Under the pieces are notes generated by a model, which was not told where the DNA came from, did no database searches, and worked only from the letters and a program-made list of their open reading frames with translations. Of a DNA stretch of 64,000 nt, positions 1 to 8,723 are shown in pieces. Each line of letters starts with the position of its first letter. Positions within the stretch are counted from its first letter, which is position 1. This DNA is from Leifsonia sp. Root4 (GTDB taxonomy: Bacteria; Actinomycetota; Actinomycetes; Actinomycetales; Microbacteriaceae). Location of the stretch: contig NZ_LMDN01000001.1 of assembly GCF_001425085.1 (NCBI RefSeq), forward strand, positions 466,206-530,205, given 5' to 3'. The translations under genes and the position numbers were made by a program.

Positions 1-170
1 CCGGCGAAGCTCGTCTCGTAGAGCATGACGCGCGCGCCCGCGATGTTGTAGATCAGGGCGCCGTCCTCGCTCATCTCCGGTTCGAGGTCCAGCTTGTCTT
101 TGTAGTAGCCACGCGCCCGCTCCAAGTCACTCGCGGGAAGCACGGCCATGACATTCGTGAAGCCCAACAT
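1..170 (-). CDS. VOC family (glyoxalase-like) protein, partial
   Basis: The first 56 residues of a protein whose C-terminus lies beyond the left window edge. It starts MLGFTNVMAVLPASDLERAR, followed by a Tyr-Tyr-Lys segment and a beta strand ending in VMLYET. This is the usual first half-module of vicinal-oxygen-chelate proteins (glyoxalase I, bleomycin-resistance and dioxygenase relatives), where the 'AxDLERARxFY' stretch is typical. The substrate cannot be read from this part. It is the last gene of a leftward run, separated from the upstream CNNM-type gene by a strong hairpin, so it probably has its own promoter in the short gap. Confidence 0.75.
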   Translation of the reverse strand, partial: MLGFTNVMAVLPASDLERARGYYKDKLDLEPEMSEDGALIYNIAGARVMLYETSFA

Positions 171-209
171 GAGGATTGCTCTCTTCTCCCCCGATCGAGG
201 CTACGCCGT

Positions 210-241
210 CGGATGCCGGCGGGGCAAGCCGCCGGCATCCG
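210..241 (-). terminator. Hairpin terminator after the CNNM/CorC pair
   Basis: Bases 210-222 and 229-241 form a perfect 13-bp stem around a 6-base loop (GGCAAG). It lies 17 bases past the stop of the leftward gene ending at 258 and before the VOC gene start at 170. There is no T-tract, as is common for high-GC actinobacterial terminators. Both arms contain the GGATGCCG/CGGCATCC word that recurs throughout the window. Confidence 0.6.
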
Positions 242-257
242 TTCGTCGAGATCACCC

Positions 258-1313
258 TCAGATGCGCCGAGTGGCGTCCTGTACCTCGCCGACGAGCTCC
301 TCGATGATGTCTTCCAGGAACAGCACGCCGATCGCCTGACCGTCCGCGTCGAAGGCGCGGGCCAGGTGGGCGCCGGTGCGCCGCATGGCGGTGAGCGCGT
401 CCTCCAGATCGGTGCCCTCGAAGATGGAGGCGAGCTGCCGGATGCGCTTGGCCGGAACCGGCTCGTCCCAGACCGGAGTCGTGGCATCCGGGATCAGGTC
501 CAGATCGATCACGTCCTTCAGGTGCAGGTAGCCGCTCGGCTCACCGCGCTCGTCGAGCATGACGTAGCGGGAGAAGCCGTGGCGGGCCACCGCCCGTTCC
601 AGATCGGTCGGGGTCGCGCCGAACGGCAGGCTCACGAGCGCCGAGATCGGCACGGCGACATCGCGCACCTTCTTCGTCGTGAACTCGAACGCAGCGCTCA
701 GGGCTCCTGTGCTGTCGCGCAGCACACCCTCCCGGGTGGACTGGCTCACGATCGTGGCCACCTCGTCGAGCGTGAAGGTGCTCGTCGTCTCATTCTTCGG
801 GGTCACGCCGACGAGGCGCAGCACGCCGTTGGCCACCGCGTTCAGGGCGACGATCACGGGCTTGAAGATACGCGCGACGAGCACGAGCGGCGGGGCGAGC
901 AGCAACACGGCCCGGTCGGGCACAGAGAAGGAGAGGTTCTTCGGAACCATCTCGCCGAACACCACGTGCAGGTACGAGACGAGCACGAGCGTGATCGCGA
1001 ATGCGATGCCGCTGATCACGGCCTCCGACCACCCGGTGAGGCCGAGCGGGATGGCGAGCAGGTGGTGGATCGCCGGCTCCGACACGTTCAGGATCAGCAG
1101 CGAGCAGACGGTGATTCCCAGCTGGCTGGTCGCCAGCATGAGCGTCGCGTGCTCCATCGCCCAGAGCGCCGTCTTGGCGCTCGCCTTGCCCTGTTCGGCC
1201 AACGGCTCGATCTGGGAACGGCGCGCGGAGATCACCGCGAACTCCGCGGCGACAAAGAACGCATTCCCGAGCAGCAATACGACCAGCCATGCCAGTCCGG
1301 CCCAGTCGCTCAT
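258..1313 (-). CDS. CNNM/CorC-type membrane protein (DUF21 and CBS domains)
   Basis: 351 residues. An N-terminal DUF21 membrane domain (about residues 1-190, four hydrophobic segments, with the family-typical FVAAEFAVISARRSQIE and GEMVPKNLSFS) is followed by a CBS pair (about 200-345). The family is labelled 'hemolysin' by history, but characterised members act in divalent cation (Mg2+, Co2+) transport or homeostasis. It lacks the C-terminal CorC/HlyC domain present in its partner at 1310-2797, and its start overlaps that partner's stop by 4 bases (ATGA). The two probably form a translationally coupled pair, perhaps a heteromer; the pairing of a long and a short paralogue is common in actinobacteria. 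Confidence 0.9.
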   Translation of the reverse strand: MSDWAGLAWLVVLLLGNAFFVAAEFAVISARRSQIEPLAEQGKASAKTALWAMEHATLMLATSQLGITVCSLLILNVSEPAIHHLLAIPLGLTGWSEAVISGIAFAITLVLVSYLHVVFGEMVPKNLSFSVPDRAVLLLAPPLVLVARIFKPVIVALNAVANGVLRLVGVTPKNETTSTFTLDEVATIVSQSTREGVLRDSTGALSAAFEFTTKKVRDVAVPISALVSLPFGATPTDLERAVARHGFSRYVMLDERGEPSGYLHLKDVIDLDLIPDATTPVWDEPVPAKRIRQLASIFEGTDLEDALTAMRRTGAHLARAFDADGQAIGVLFLEDIIEELVGEVQDATRRI

Positions 1314-2797
1314 CGCTGTCCCTCCGTTCGGGTCGAGGCTTCGCCCGCGGCGAGATCCGTGACGGCCGTGACGGCCGTGACGTCCGCGGCGGCCGAGGCG
1401 GCGGCGGCCTTGCGGGCTGCGGATGCCGCGCGCCGCGCGGTCGGGCCGGTGGCCGTGCCCTGGGCAGCGGCATCCGCCGCAGCGTCGTCGATCGGTTCCG
1501 GATCCGGGGTGAAGCGGATCCTGTCGATGCGGCGCCCGTCCAGGCGCTCGACCCGCAGCTCACCGCCGTGGATCAGCACCGTGTCCCCGACGACGGGAAG
1601 CCGGCCGAGTTCGCTCATCACGAAGCCGGCGACGGTCTCGAACGGGCCGTCTTCCGGAACCTTGATGCCGGTGCGCTCGAGTAGCTCGTCTGGCCGCAAC
1701 AGCCCGGGGAAGGTGAGTGAGTCGGCCTGGCGAACGACGCCGGCACGGGTGCGGTCGTGCTCATCCGCCACCTCGCCGACGAGTTCCTCCACGAGGTCCT
1801 CGAGGGTCGTGACGCCGGCCGTTCCGCCGTATTCATCGACGACGACCGCCATCTGGAAACCACGGCCACGGAGCTCGCCGAGGAGGGTGTCGAGCTTCAT
1901 CGTCTCCGGCACGCGCAGCGCATCGGATTGCAGCGCGGAGACAGGAACCTCGCTCCGCTTGGAGCGGGGAACGGCCATGGCTTGCTTCACGTGCACGACG
2001 CCGACGACGTCATCGACGCTCTCGTCGACGACGGGGAAGCGCGAGAACCCGGTCTGGGCGGTGAGCTCGATCACGGCCTGGGCGCTGTCGGTGCGGGCGA
2101 TGCTGGCGATGCGCGGTCGGGGCGTCATCACATCGGATGCCGTGTGCCCCGCGAACCGCAGGGTGCGGTTCAGCAGCGTCGCCGTGTCGGCCTCGAGCAT
2201 GCCCGCGCTGGCGGAGCGGCGCACGAGCGACGAGAGCTCCTCTGCCGTTCTGGCCCCGCTCAGCTCCTCCTTCGGCTCGATGCCGAAGGAGCGCAGGATC
2301 GCGTTCGCACTGCCGTTCAGTAGGACGATCGCCGGCTTGAACACGAGGGTGAAACCGGTCTGGAACGGGATGACGAGCTTCGCGGTGGCCAGCGGCAGCG
2401 CCAGCGCGAAGTTCTTCGGGACGAGCTCGCCGAGGATCATCGAGAGCAGCGTGGCGAGCACGATCGCGATCGTCGTGGCGAGCACGGGGATGATCGCCGC
2501 CGGGATTCCCCAGTCCGTGAAGACCGGGGTGAGCAGGCTCGTGATGGCCGGTTCCATCGTGAAACCGGTCAGCAGCGTCGTCAGCGTGATGCCGAGTTGG
2601 GCGCTGGAGAGGTGCGTCGAGGTGATCTTCAGCGCGGCGATGGTCATGCCGAGCTTGCTCTCACCGCGCTCACGCCTGGCTTCGAGTTCGGCGCGATCGA
2701 GGTTCACCAGCGCGAACTCACTGGCGACGAAGAGGCCCGTTCCCACGGTGAGGAGGAGTCCGATGCCGAGCATGATCCACTCAGACATCGCGATCAC
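1310..2797 (-). CDS. CNNM/CorC-type membrane protein with CorC/HlyC domain
   Basis: 495 residues. DUF21 membrane domain (about 1-190; FVASEFALVNLDRAELEARRE, LGELVPKNFALALPLA), CBS pair (about 205-330), CorC/HlyC domain (about 345-430; contains VVDEYGGTAGVTTLEDLVEE in the CBS/linker part) and an Ala/Thr-rich tail to 495. Members of this family are membrane proteins implicated in Mg2+/Co2+ efflux or homeostasis. It is the first gene of a two-gene leftward operon. Some of the tail is coded by short GC-rich repeats (near 1362-1385), which looks like slippage rather than a conserved domain. The ATG is preceded by a GGGGGTGA-like ribosome site. Confidence 0.9.
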   Translation of the reverse strand: MIAMSEWIMLGIGLLLTVGTGLFVASEFALVNLDRAELEARRERGESKLGMTIAALKITSTHLSSAQLGITLTTLLTGFTMEPAITSLLTPVFTDWGIPAAIIPVLATTIAIVLATLLSMILGELVPKNFALALPLATAKLVIPFQTGFTLVFKPAIVLLNGSANAILRSFGIEPKEELSGARTAEELSSLVRRSASAGMLEADTATLLNRTLRFAGHTASDVMTPRPRIASIARTDSAQAVIELTAQTGFSRFPVVDESVDDVVGVVHVKQAMAVPRSKRSEVPVSALQSDALRVPETMKLDTLLGELRGRGFQMAVVVDEYGGTAGVTTLEDLVEELVGEVADEHDRTRAGVVRQADSLTFPGLLRPDELLERTGIKVPEDGPFETVAGFVMSELGRLPVVGDTVLIHGGELRVERLDGRRIDRIRFTPDPEPIDDAAADAAAQGTATGPTARRAASAARKAAAASAAADVTAVTAVTDLAAGEASTRTEGQR

Positions 2798-2867
2798 CCC
2801 CGCGGGTCACGGGCATGGGTTTATGGGAGGGCGAATTGGCAGGAGGAGGGTCGTCCATTGTGGTGCC

Positions 2868-2873
2868 AGTATA
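2868..2873 (-). promoter_or_regulatory. Candidate -10 box for the CNNM/CorC operon
   Basis: On the minus strand a TATACT hexamer lies just past the guaB1 stop codon and about 70 bases before the start of the 495-residue CNNM/CorC gene. The matching -35 region is poor, so this is a tentative call. Confidence 0.35.
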
Positions 2874-2883
2874 TGCGAGCCGG

Positions 2884-4323
2884 CTACCAGCTGACTGGCA
2901 GCGCCTTGCCCTCTTCGTAACCTGCGGCCGACTGGATACCGACGCGGGCCAGCTGCTGGAATTCCGTCACGGTGCGGGCGCCGGCGTAGGTGAACGAGCT
3001 CCGGACTCCCGAGGTGATCATGTCGAGCAGGTCCTCCAGCGACGGCCTCTGCGGGTCGAGGAAGATCTTCGAGGAGGAGATGCCCTCGGCGAAGAGGGTC
3101 TTCCGCGCCAGCTCGTAGGCGTCGAGACGCTCGAAGCGCTCCTTGACGGCCTTGGTCGAGGCCATCCCCCAGCTCTCCTTGTAGAGCCGGCCCGCCGCAT
3201 CCGTCGCGAGTTGGCCCGGCGCCTCGATGGTGCCGGCGAACCACGATCCGATCATCACGGATGCCGCGCCGGCGGCCAGCGCGAGTGCGACGTCGCGCGG
3301 GTAGCGCACGCCGCCATCCGCCCAGACGTGCGCGCCGAGCTCCCGCGTGGCCTCCGCCGTCTCGAGCACCGCCGAGAACTGCGGCCGCCCGACGGCCGTC
3401 ATCATGCGGGTCGTGCACATGGCGCCCGGGCCGACACCGACCTTGATGATGCTCGCACCGGCCCCGACCAGATCGGCGACGGCATCCGCCGTCACGACGT
3501 TGCCGGCGACGAGCGGGATGCCGAGGCCGAGGCCACTGACCGTGGCGAGGGCGCGCAGCATGCCGTCCTGGTGTCCGTGTGCCGTGTCGAGCACGAGCAC
3601 GTCGACGCCGGCGGCGGCGAGTGCCTGCGCCTTGGCGGCGACATCGCCGTTGATGCCGATCGCGGCGGCCACGGCGAGACGGCCGGAGCCGTCGACGTTG
3701 GGCTGGTAGATCGTCGAGCGCAGCGCGCTGGTCCGGCTGAGCGTGCCGACCACGACGCCGTGGTGCAGCACAGGGGCGAAATCGAGCTCGGCGGCCGCCA
3801 TGACGTCGAATGCGCGGCGGGCCGTGTCGACGTCGTCGGCGTCGAGGGCGGTCAGCTCTCCGTGCAGCAGATCGCCGAGCCGGGCGTCGCTCGGCGCCGT
3901 CGCGAGCCTGGCCGCCTGGATGCAGCCGCGGTAGGCGCCACCATCGTCCTGGACGAGGATGCCGTGCCCCGCCGCCGCCGGCACCTGCCGCAGCGCCTCG
4001 GAGACGGTGGCGTCCGGCGAGAAGAGGAAGGGCGTGTCGAAGCGCACCGACTGGGCCTTCACCCAGCGGATCGCCGCATCCAGCTGCTGCAGCGGCATGT
4101 CCTGCGGCAGAACGCCGAGGCCGCCGCGGCGGGCGAGTGAGGCGGCCAACCGTGGCCCTGTGACCGAGTTCATGTTCGCGGCCACGATCGGAATCGTCGC
4201 ACCGGTGCCGTCATTCGGGGCCAACGAGACGTCGAGACGGCTCGTGATGGCGGAGCGACTGGGAACCAGGAACACATCGGAATAGGTGAGGTCGTGGCTC
4301 GGCGCTGTGCGGTAGAACTCCAT
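2884..4323 (-). CDS. guaB1: GuaB1-family IMP dehydrogenase-related protein (probable GMP reductase)
   Basis: 479 residues with the TIM-barrel of the IMPDH/GMPR family. The active-site loop GVGPGAMCTTR has its cysteine at residue 303. A CBS-like insert (about 95-205) is kept, which classical GMP reductases lack. Actinobacterial GuaB1 proteins form their own clade, and work on a mycobacterial member supports NADPH-dependent GMP reductase activity (GMP to IMP) in purine salvage. The start at MEFYRTAPSHDLTYSDV was chosen because the family begins there; upstream in-frame codons extend into the divergent promoter region. A TAGCGT hexamer 7 bases before this ATG and the lack of a Shine-Dalgarno site suggest a leaderless transcript. 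The gene is divergent from kgd. Confidence 0.88.
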   Translation of the reverse strand: MEFYRTAPSHDLTYSDVFLVPSRSAITSRLDVSLAPNDGTGATIPIVAANMNSVTGPRLAASLARRGGLGVLPQDMPLQQLDAAIRWVKAQSVRFDTPFLFSPDATVSEALRQVPAAAGHGILVQDDGGAYRGCIQAARLATAPSDARLGDLLHGELTALDADDVDTARRAFDVMAAAELDFAPVLHHGVVVGTLSRTSALRSTIYQPNVDGSGRLAVAAAIGINGDVAAKAQALAAAGVDVLVLDTAHGHQDGMLRALATVSGLGLGIPLVAGNVVTADAVADLVGAGASIIKVGVGPGAMCTTRMMTAVGRPQFSAVLETAEATRELGAHVWADGGVRYPRDVALALAAGAASVMIGSWFAGTIEAPGQLATDAAGRLYKESWGMASTKAVKERFERLDAYELARKTLFAEGISSSKIFLDPQRPSLEDLLDMITSGVRSSFTYAGARTVTEFQQLARVGIQSAAGYEEGKALPVSW

Positions 4324-4330
4324 GTTGCCA

Positions 4331-4336
4331 ACGCTA
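4331..4336 (-). promoter_or_regulatory. Candidate -10 box of a leaderless guaB1 transcript
   Basis: TAGCGT on the minus strand lies 7 bases before the guaB1 ATG. That spacing puts the transcription start at or next to the start codon. No ribosome-binding sequence is present. Confidence 0.4.
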
Positions 4337-4450
4337 TCCCCGTTGCATGTGCGAGCGCACCTGTCGCGTTCGACCACCCGGGAGCATCCACGGAGCGACC
4401 GGGGCTGCGCCGCGCAGTCGCGGCGCACACCGTTGCGCACAAAAGGGGAT

Positions 4451-4456
4451 TAGGCT
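4451..4456 (+). promoter_or_regulatory. Candidate -10 box of kgd
   Basis: TAGGCT in the guaB1-kgd divergent spacer (210 bases) matches the TAnnnT-type -10 seen before other genes here. It would give a leader of about 70 bases before the GTG start at 4534. No convincing -35 box is visible. Confidence 0.3.
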
Positions 4457-4533
4457 TGAACCCTGCTGCGGGTATCCATAAGACGCCAGCGCATCCCAGT
4501 TCCAGAATCAACGAAGAGAGTGGGCGATCGGCT

Positions 4534-7500
4534 GTGTCGAGCCAGTTGACCGGGTCGGGTTCCGACGAAACAACGTCGGAAGAATTTGGGGCCAATGAAT
4601 GGCTCGTCGACGAGATGTATGAACGATTCCTCGTCGATAAGAATTCGGTCGACCAGTCGTGGTGGTCGATTCTCGAGAACTACACGCCCAAGACGGCCCA
4701 GGATGCCGAGGCGCCCGCCGCACCCGCGGCCGAGCCGCGCCCCGTCACCGCACCGATCTCCGTGATCGGCAGCCAGCCGGCGGCCAAGACCACCTCCGTC
4801 GCCCCGAAGCCGGAACCCGTTCCGGCCGATGCGCCGATCACGACGCCGCAGCAGGTCGTCGCGACCGAGCAGCCGGCGGCAACCCCGGACGAGGTCACGC
4901 CGTTGCGCGGCATGGCGAAGACCCTCGCTGTGAACATGGACGCCAGCCTCAGCGTGCCGACCGCGACCAGCGTTCGCACCATCCCGGCGAAGCTGATGAT
5001 CGACAACCGCATCGTCATCAACAACCACCTCAAGCGCGCACGCGGTGGCAAGATCTCCTTCACCCACCTCATCGGCTGGGCGCTGATCCAGGCCCTCAAG
5101 GTGTTCCCGAGCCAGAACGTGTACTACACAGAGGTCGACGGCAAGCCGTCGGTCGTCAAGCCGGCGCACATCGGCCTCGGCATCGCGATCGACATCCCCA
5201 AGCCCGACGGCTCGCGCGCCCTCCTGGTGCCCGCCATCAAGCGTGCAGACACCATGACGTTCAGCGAGTACCTTGCGGCCTACGAGGATCTGGTCAAGCG
5301 CGCCCGCGGCAACAAGCTCACAGCCGACGACTTCAACGGCGCATCGATCTCGCTGACGAACCCGGGCGGAATTGGCACCGTGCACTCCGTGCCGCGTCTG
5401 ATGAAGGGTGCCGGCTGCATCATCGGTGCCGGTGCGCTCGAGTACCCCGCCGAGTTCCAGGGCTCAAGCGAGAAGACACTCGCCAACCTCGCCATCGGCA
5501 AGACCATCACGCTGACCAGCACCTACGACCACCGCGTCATCCAGGGCGCGGGCTCCGGCGAGTTCCTCAAGATCGTGCACGAGCTGCTCACCGGCCAGCG
5601 CACCTTCTACAGCGACATCTTCTCCGCACTGCGCATCCCGTACGCCCCGATCGAGTGGGCGCCCGACATCAGCGTCGACCTCGCCAGCGCCATCGACAAG
5701 ACGGCCCGCGTGCAGGAGCTCATCAACGCCTTCCGCGTCCGCGGTCACCTGATGGCCGACATCGACCCGCTCGAGTACGTGCAGCGCTCCCACCCCGACC
5801 TCGACATCGCGACCCACGGGCTCACCTTCTGGGATCTCGACCGCGAGTTCGTCACCGGCGGCTTCGGCGAGAAGCGCTCTGCGCTGCTGCGCGACATCCT
5901 CGGAGTGCTCCGCGACTCCTACTGCCGCACGACCGGCATCGAGTACATGCACATCCAGGACCCGGTGCAGCGTCGCTGGGTGCAGTCCAAGGTTGAGCGC
6001 AAGTACGAGAAGCCGACGCACGACGAGCAGCTGCGCATCCTCGGCAAGCTCAACGAGGCCGAGGCATTCGAGACCTTCCTGCAGACCAAGTACGTCGGCC
6101 AGAAGCGCTTCAGCCTCGAGGGCGGCGAATCCACGATCGCCCTGCTCGACTCCATCCTCGCCGGCGCGGCAGAGGCCGGCCTCGACGAGGCAGCCATCGG
6201 CATGGCCCACCGCGGCCGCCTGAACGTGCTCACCAACATCGCAGGCAAGACCTACGGCCAGGTGTTCCAGGAGTTCGAGGGCACCGCGAGCAACAAGAAC
6301 GTGCACGGCTCCGGCGACGTCAAGTACCACCTCGGCACTGAGGGCGTCTTCCGCAGCAGCACCGGCGCCCAGATCCCCGTCTACCTGGCCGCCAACCCCT
6401 CGCACCTCGAAGCCGTCGACGGCGTGCTCGAGGGCATCGTCCGCGCCAAGCAGGACCGCAAGCCGATCGGCACCTTCTCCACCCTGCCGATCCTCGTGCA
6501 CGGTGACGCGGCCATGGCCGGCCAGGGTGTCGTGCTCGAGACCCTGCAGATGTCGCAGCTGCGTGCCTACCGCACCGGCGGAACCATCCACGTGGTCGTG
6601 AACAACCAGGTCGGCTTCACGACGCCTCCCGGCGAGGCGCGCACCTCCGTCTACTCGACCGATGTCGCCAAGACCATCCAGGCCCCGATCTTCCACGTGA
6701 ACGGCGATGACCCCGAGGCCGTCGTGCGCGTGGCGGAGCTCGCGTTCGAGTACCGCCAGGAATTCAAGCGTGACGTCGTGATCGACCTCATCTGCTACCG
6801 CCGCCGCGGCCACAACGAGGGCGACGACCCCTCGATGACGCAGCCGCTGATGTACAACCTGATCGAGGCCAAGCGCTCGGTGCGCAAGCTCTACACCGAG
6901 GCCCTCGTCGGACGTGGTGACATCACCGAGGAGGAGTACGAGGCCTCGCACCGCGACTTCCAGGACCGCCTGGAGCGCGCGTTCATGGAGACACACGCCG
7001 CGCAGACCGGGTCGATGACCGTGGTCAACCCGATGAGCAACGGCGAGCCGGATGACGCCGTCGGTGTTCCGGAGGTCACCGGAGTCTCCGAGGCCGTCGT
7101 GCACCTGATCGGTGACGCGTTCAACAACAAGCCGGCCGGCTTCACGGTTCACAACAAGCTGCAGCAACTGCTGCAGAAGCGTCTCGATATGAGCCGCAAC
7201 GGCAACATCGACTGGGGCTTCGGCGAGTTGCTCGCCCTCGGCTCCCTGCTGCTGGAGGGCACCCCCGTGCGCTTCGCCGGTCAGGACGCGCGCCGCGGCA
7301 CCTTCGTCCAGCGGCACGCCGTTCTGCACGACCGCGTCAACGGCCAGGAATGGCTGCCGCTGGCCAACGTCAGCGACAACCAGGCCCGGTTCTGGATCTA
7401 CGACACGCTCCTCAGCGAGTACGCCGCCCTCGCATTCGAGTACGGCTACTCGGTGGAGCGTGCCGACGCCCTCGTGCTCTGGGAGGCACAGTTCGGTGAC

Positions 7501-8229
7501 TTCGCCAACGGCGCCCAGACCGTCATCGACGAGTTCATCTCCTCTGCCGAGCAGAAGTGGGGTCAGCGCTCCAGCGTCGTGATGCTGCTCCCGCACGGCT
7601 ACGAGGGGCAGGGTCCCGACCACTCCTCCGCGCGCATCGAGCGCTTCCTGCAGCTGTGCGCAGAGAACAACATGACCGTGGCACGCCCGTCGACCCCCGC
7701 GTCGTACTTCCACCTGCTGCGCCGCCAGGCCTACCAGCGCCCGCGTCGTCCGCTCGTGGTCTTCACCCCGAAGGCCATGCTGCGTCTGCGCGGTGCGTCC
7801 AGCGAGGTCGCCGACTTCACCAGCGGCGTCTTCGAACCGGTGATCGACGATGCGCGCATCACCGACAAGGCCGCCGTCAAGCGCGTGCTGTTCATGGCCG
7901 GCAAGATCTACTACGACCTGCGCAGCGAGCTCGAGAAGAACCCCAACGATCAGATCGCCCTCGTGCGCATGGAGCAGTACTACCCGCTTCCGGCAGCCGA
8001 GCTGAAGTCGGTCGTCGAGCAGTACCCGGACGCCGAGCTGTACTGGGTGCAGGACGAGCCGGAGAACCAGGGTGCCTGGCCGTTCTTCTGCCTCGAGACG
8101 GCCAAGATCGGGCAGCGTCCGGTCGGGGTCGTGTCGCGCCCGGCATCCGCGTCGCCCGCCGCCGGTTCGGCCAAGCGCCACGCCGCAGAGCAGGCCGAGC
8201 TGCTGCGCGCCGCGCTCACGCTGGAGTAA
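4534..8229 (+). CDS. kgd: Multifunctional 2-oxoglutarate decarboxylase/dehydrogenase E1-E2 fusion
   Basis: 1231 residues, the same length as mycobacterial Kgd. An N-terminal E1 leader (LVDEMYERFLVDKNSVDQSWW) and an Ala/Pro-rich linker lead into an E2 succinyltransferase-like domain (about 110-345; catalytic segment YDHRVIQGAGSGEF, His at 333). It has no lipoyl domain. The thiamine-diphosphate E1 part follows (about 360-1231; AHRGRLNVL, GDDPEAV and RRRGHNEGDDPS). In actinobacteria this protein works with AceF-type lipoyl E2 and Lpd in a hybrid PDH/ODH complex and is inhibited by a GarA/OdhI FHA protein. The GTG start was chosen because residues from SSQLTGSGSDETTSEEFGANEW match the family's N-terminus; the frame stays open further upstream but without family similarity. 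A strong terminator follows. Confidence 0.95.
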   Translation: MSSQLTGSGSDETTSEEFGANEWLVDEMYERFLVDKNSVDQSWWSILENYTPKTAQDAEAPAAPAAEPRPVTAPISVIGSQPAAKTTSVAPKPEPVPADAPITTPQQVVATEQPAATPDEVTPLRGMAKTLAVNMDASLSVPTATSVRTIPAKLMIDNRIVINNHLKRARGGKISFTHLIGWALIQALKVFPSQNVYYTEVDGKPSVVKPAHIGLGIAIDIPKPDGSRALLVPAIKRADTMTFSEYLAAYEDLVKRARGNKLTADDFNGASISLTNPGGIGTVHSVPRLMKGAGCIIGAGALEYPAEFQGSSEKTLANLAIGKTITLTSTYDHRVIQGAGSGEFLKIVHELLTGQRTFYSDIFSALRIPYAPIEWAPDISVDLASAIDKTARVQELINAFRVRGHLMADIDPLEYVQRSHPDLDIATHGLTFWDLDREFVTGGFGEKRSALLRDILGVLRDSYCRTTGIEYMHIQDPVQRRWVQSKVERKYEKPTHDEQLRILGKLNEAEAFETFLQTKYVGQKRFSLEGGESTIALLDSILAGAAEAGLDEAAIGMAHRGRLNVLTNIAGKTYGQVFQEFEGTASNKNVHGSGDVKYHLGTEGVFRSSTGAQIPVYLAANPSHLEAVDGVLEGIVRAKQDRKPIGTFSTLPILVHGDAAMAGQGVVLETLQMSQLRAYRTGGTIHVVVNNQVGFTTPPGEARTSVYSTDVAKTIQAPIFHVNGDDPEAVVRVAELAFEYRQEFKRDVVIDLICYRRRGHNEGDDPSMTQPLMYNLIEAKRSVRKLYTEALVGRGDITEEEYEASHRDFQDRLERAFMETHAAQTGSMTVVNPMSNGEPDDAVGVPEVTGVSEAVVHLIGDAFNNKPAGFTVHNKLQQLLQKRLDMSRNGNIDWGFGELLALGSLLLEGTPVRFAGQDARRGTFVQRHAVLHDRVNGQEWLPLANVSDNQARFWIYDTLLSEYAALAFEYGYSVERADALVLWEAQFGDFANGAQTVIDEFISSAEQKWGQRSSVVMLLPHGYEGQGPDHSSARIERFLQLCAENNMTVARPSTPASYFHLLRRQAYQRPRRPLVVFTPKAMLRLRGASSEVADFTSGVFEPVIDDARITDKAAVKRVLFMAGKIYYDLRSELEKNPNDQIALVRMEQYYPLPAAELKSVVEQYPDAELYWVQDEPENQGAWPFFCLETAKIGQRPVGVVSRPASASPAAGSAKRHAAEQAELLRAALTLE

Positions 8230-8247
8230 CAGAGCGAGAGATCGCAC

Positions 8248-8285
8248 GAAGGCCCGCCCCGACCCTCCGGTCGCGGCGGGCCTTC
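8248..8285 (+). terminator. Terminator of kgd
   Basis: Bases 8248-8258 and 8275-8285 form a perfect 11-bp GC-rich stem beginning GAAGG and ending CCTTC, with a 16-base loop that can itself pair partly. It lies 18 bases after the kgd stop. Confidence 0.75.
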
Positions 8286-8330
8286 TGTCCGTCTGGGAGG
8301 CACCGCGGTGGTTCGCACAGGCGCGCGTCC

Positions 8331-8336
8331 TAGGCT
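8331..8336 (+). promoter_or_regulatory. Candidate -10 box, leaderless start of the PGPGW gene
   Basis: TAGGCT is followed by 6 bases and then the ATG at 8343, with no Shine-Dalgarno sequence. Transcription would begin at or beside the start codon. Confidence 0.45.
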
Positions 8337-8342
8337 GGGCGT

Positions 8343-8705
8343 ATGAGCGAGCAGAACAGTGCGAAGCGCGTCGGGGCGGCCTTCGGACGGGCCACGAGCA
8401 CCGCCGCACACGGTGCACGGCGCGTCATCCGCCGCAACCAGACGGTCAACACCGTGTACAGAACCGGGGTCGGCGTCGTCGGCGGTGGCACGGTCGCACT
8501 CGGGATCGTTCTGATGCCGCTGCCGGGGCCTGGAGCCCTGATCGCGCTCGGTGGCCTGGGCATTCTCGCGACCGAGTTCGAGGGCGCCAAGAAGGTGAGC
8601 CGCACCGCGAACACCGCTGTGGGCAAGGGCGTGGCCGCCGCGAAGGCAGCGAAGGCTCGCCGGGATGCGGCCAGGGCCGCCGCGCCGCAACCCGCGGCCG
8701 AGTAG
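8343..8705 (+). CDS. PGPGW/TIGR02611-family small membrane protein
   Basis: 120 residues. A basic N-terminus (1-35) is followed by two adjoining hydrophobic segments (about 38-75) separated by the PLPGPGALIALGGLGILA signature, then a basic Ala/Lys/Arg-rich tail. The 'PGPG' turn between two membrane helices defines the actinobacterial TIGR02611/PGPGW family, which has no known function. It is a single-gene unit between the kgd terminator and a convergent MMPL exporter gene. Confidence 0.85.
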   Translation: MSEQNSAKRVGAAFGRATSTAAHGARRVIRRNQTVNTVYRTGVGVVGGGTVALGIVLMPLPGPGALIALGGLGILATEFEGAKKVSRTANTAVGKGVAAAKAAKARRDAARAAAPQPAAE

Positions 8706-8714
8706 CCGCGGGTT
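8689..8714. terminator. Bidirectional hairpin between convergent genes
   Basis: Bases 8689-8698 and 8705-8714 pair perfectly over 10 bp. The 6-base loop carries the first part of the PGPGW-gene stop region. The hairpin fills the 18-base gap between the convergent PGPGW and MMPL genes, so it can serve both. Confidence 0.6.
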
Positions 8715-8723
8715 CGCGCCAGG

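Noticed and set aside
258-2797. Naming the two DUF21/CBS proteins as hemolysins
   Set aside because: The label is historical. The domain set fits divalent-cation homeostasis proteins, and nothing suggests a toxin.
213-2894. A very long plus-strand open frame (893 codons) antisense to the CNNM/CorC genes
   Set aside because: It is compositional: high GC at third positions removes stops from the opposite strand. The translation is Arg/Ser-rich with no family signature, whereas the minus-strand frames show complete known domains.
4294-4533. Eighty extra codons in frame upstream of the kgd GTG
   Set aside because: They run across the divergent promoter region and over the guaB1 start, have no similarity to family N-termini, and the 1231-residue form equals the usual Kgd length.
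5464-8418. Minus-strand open frame of 984 codons over kgd
   Set aside because: A shadow of the kgd coding strand. The translation is rich in Leu, Val, Gly and Arg with no recognisable domain, and kgd itself is certain.
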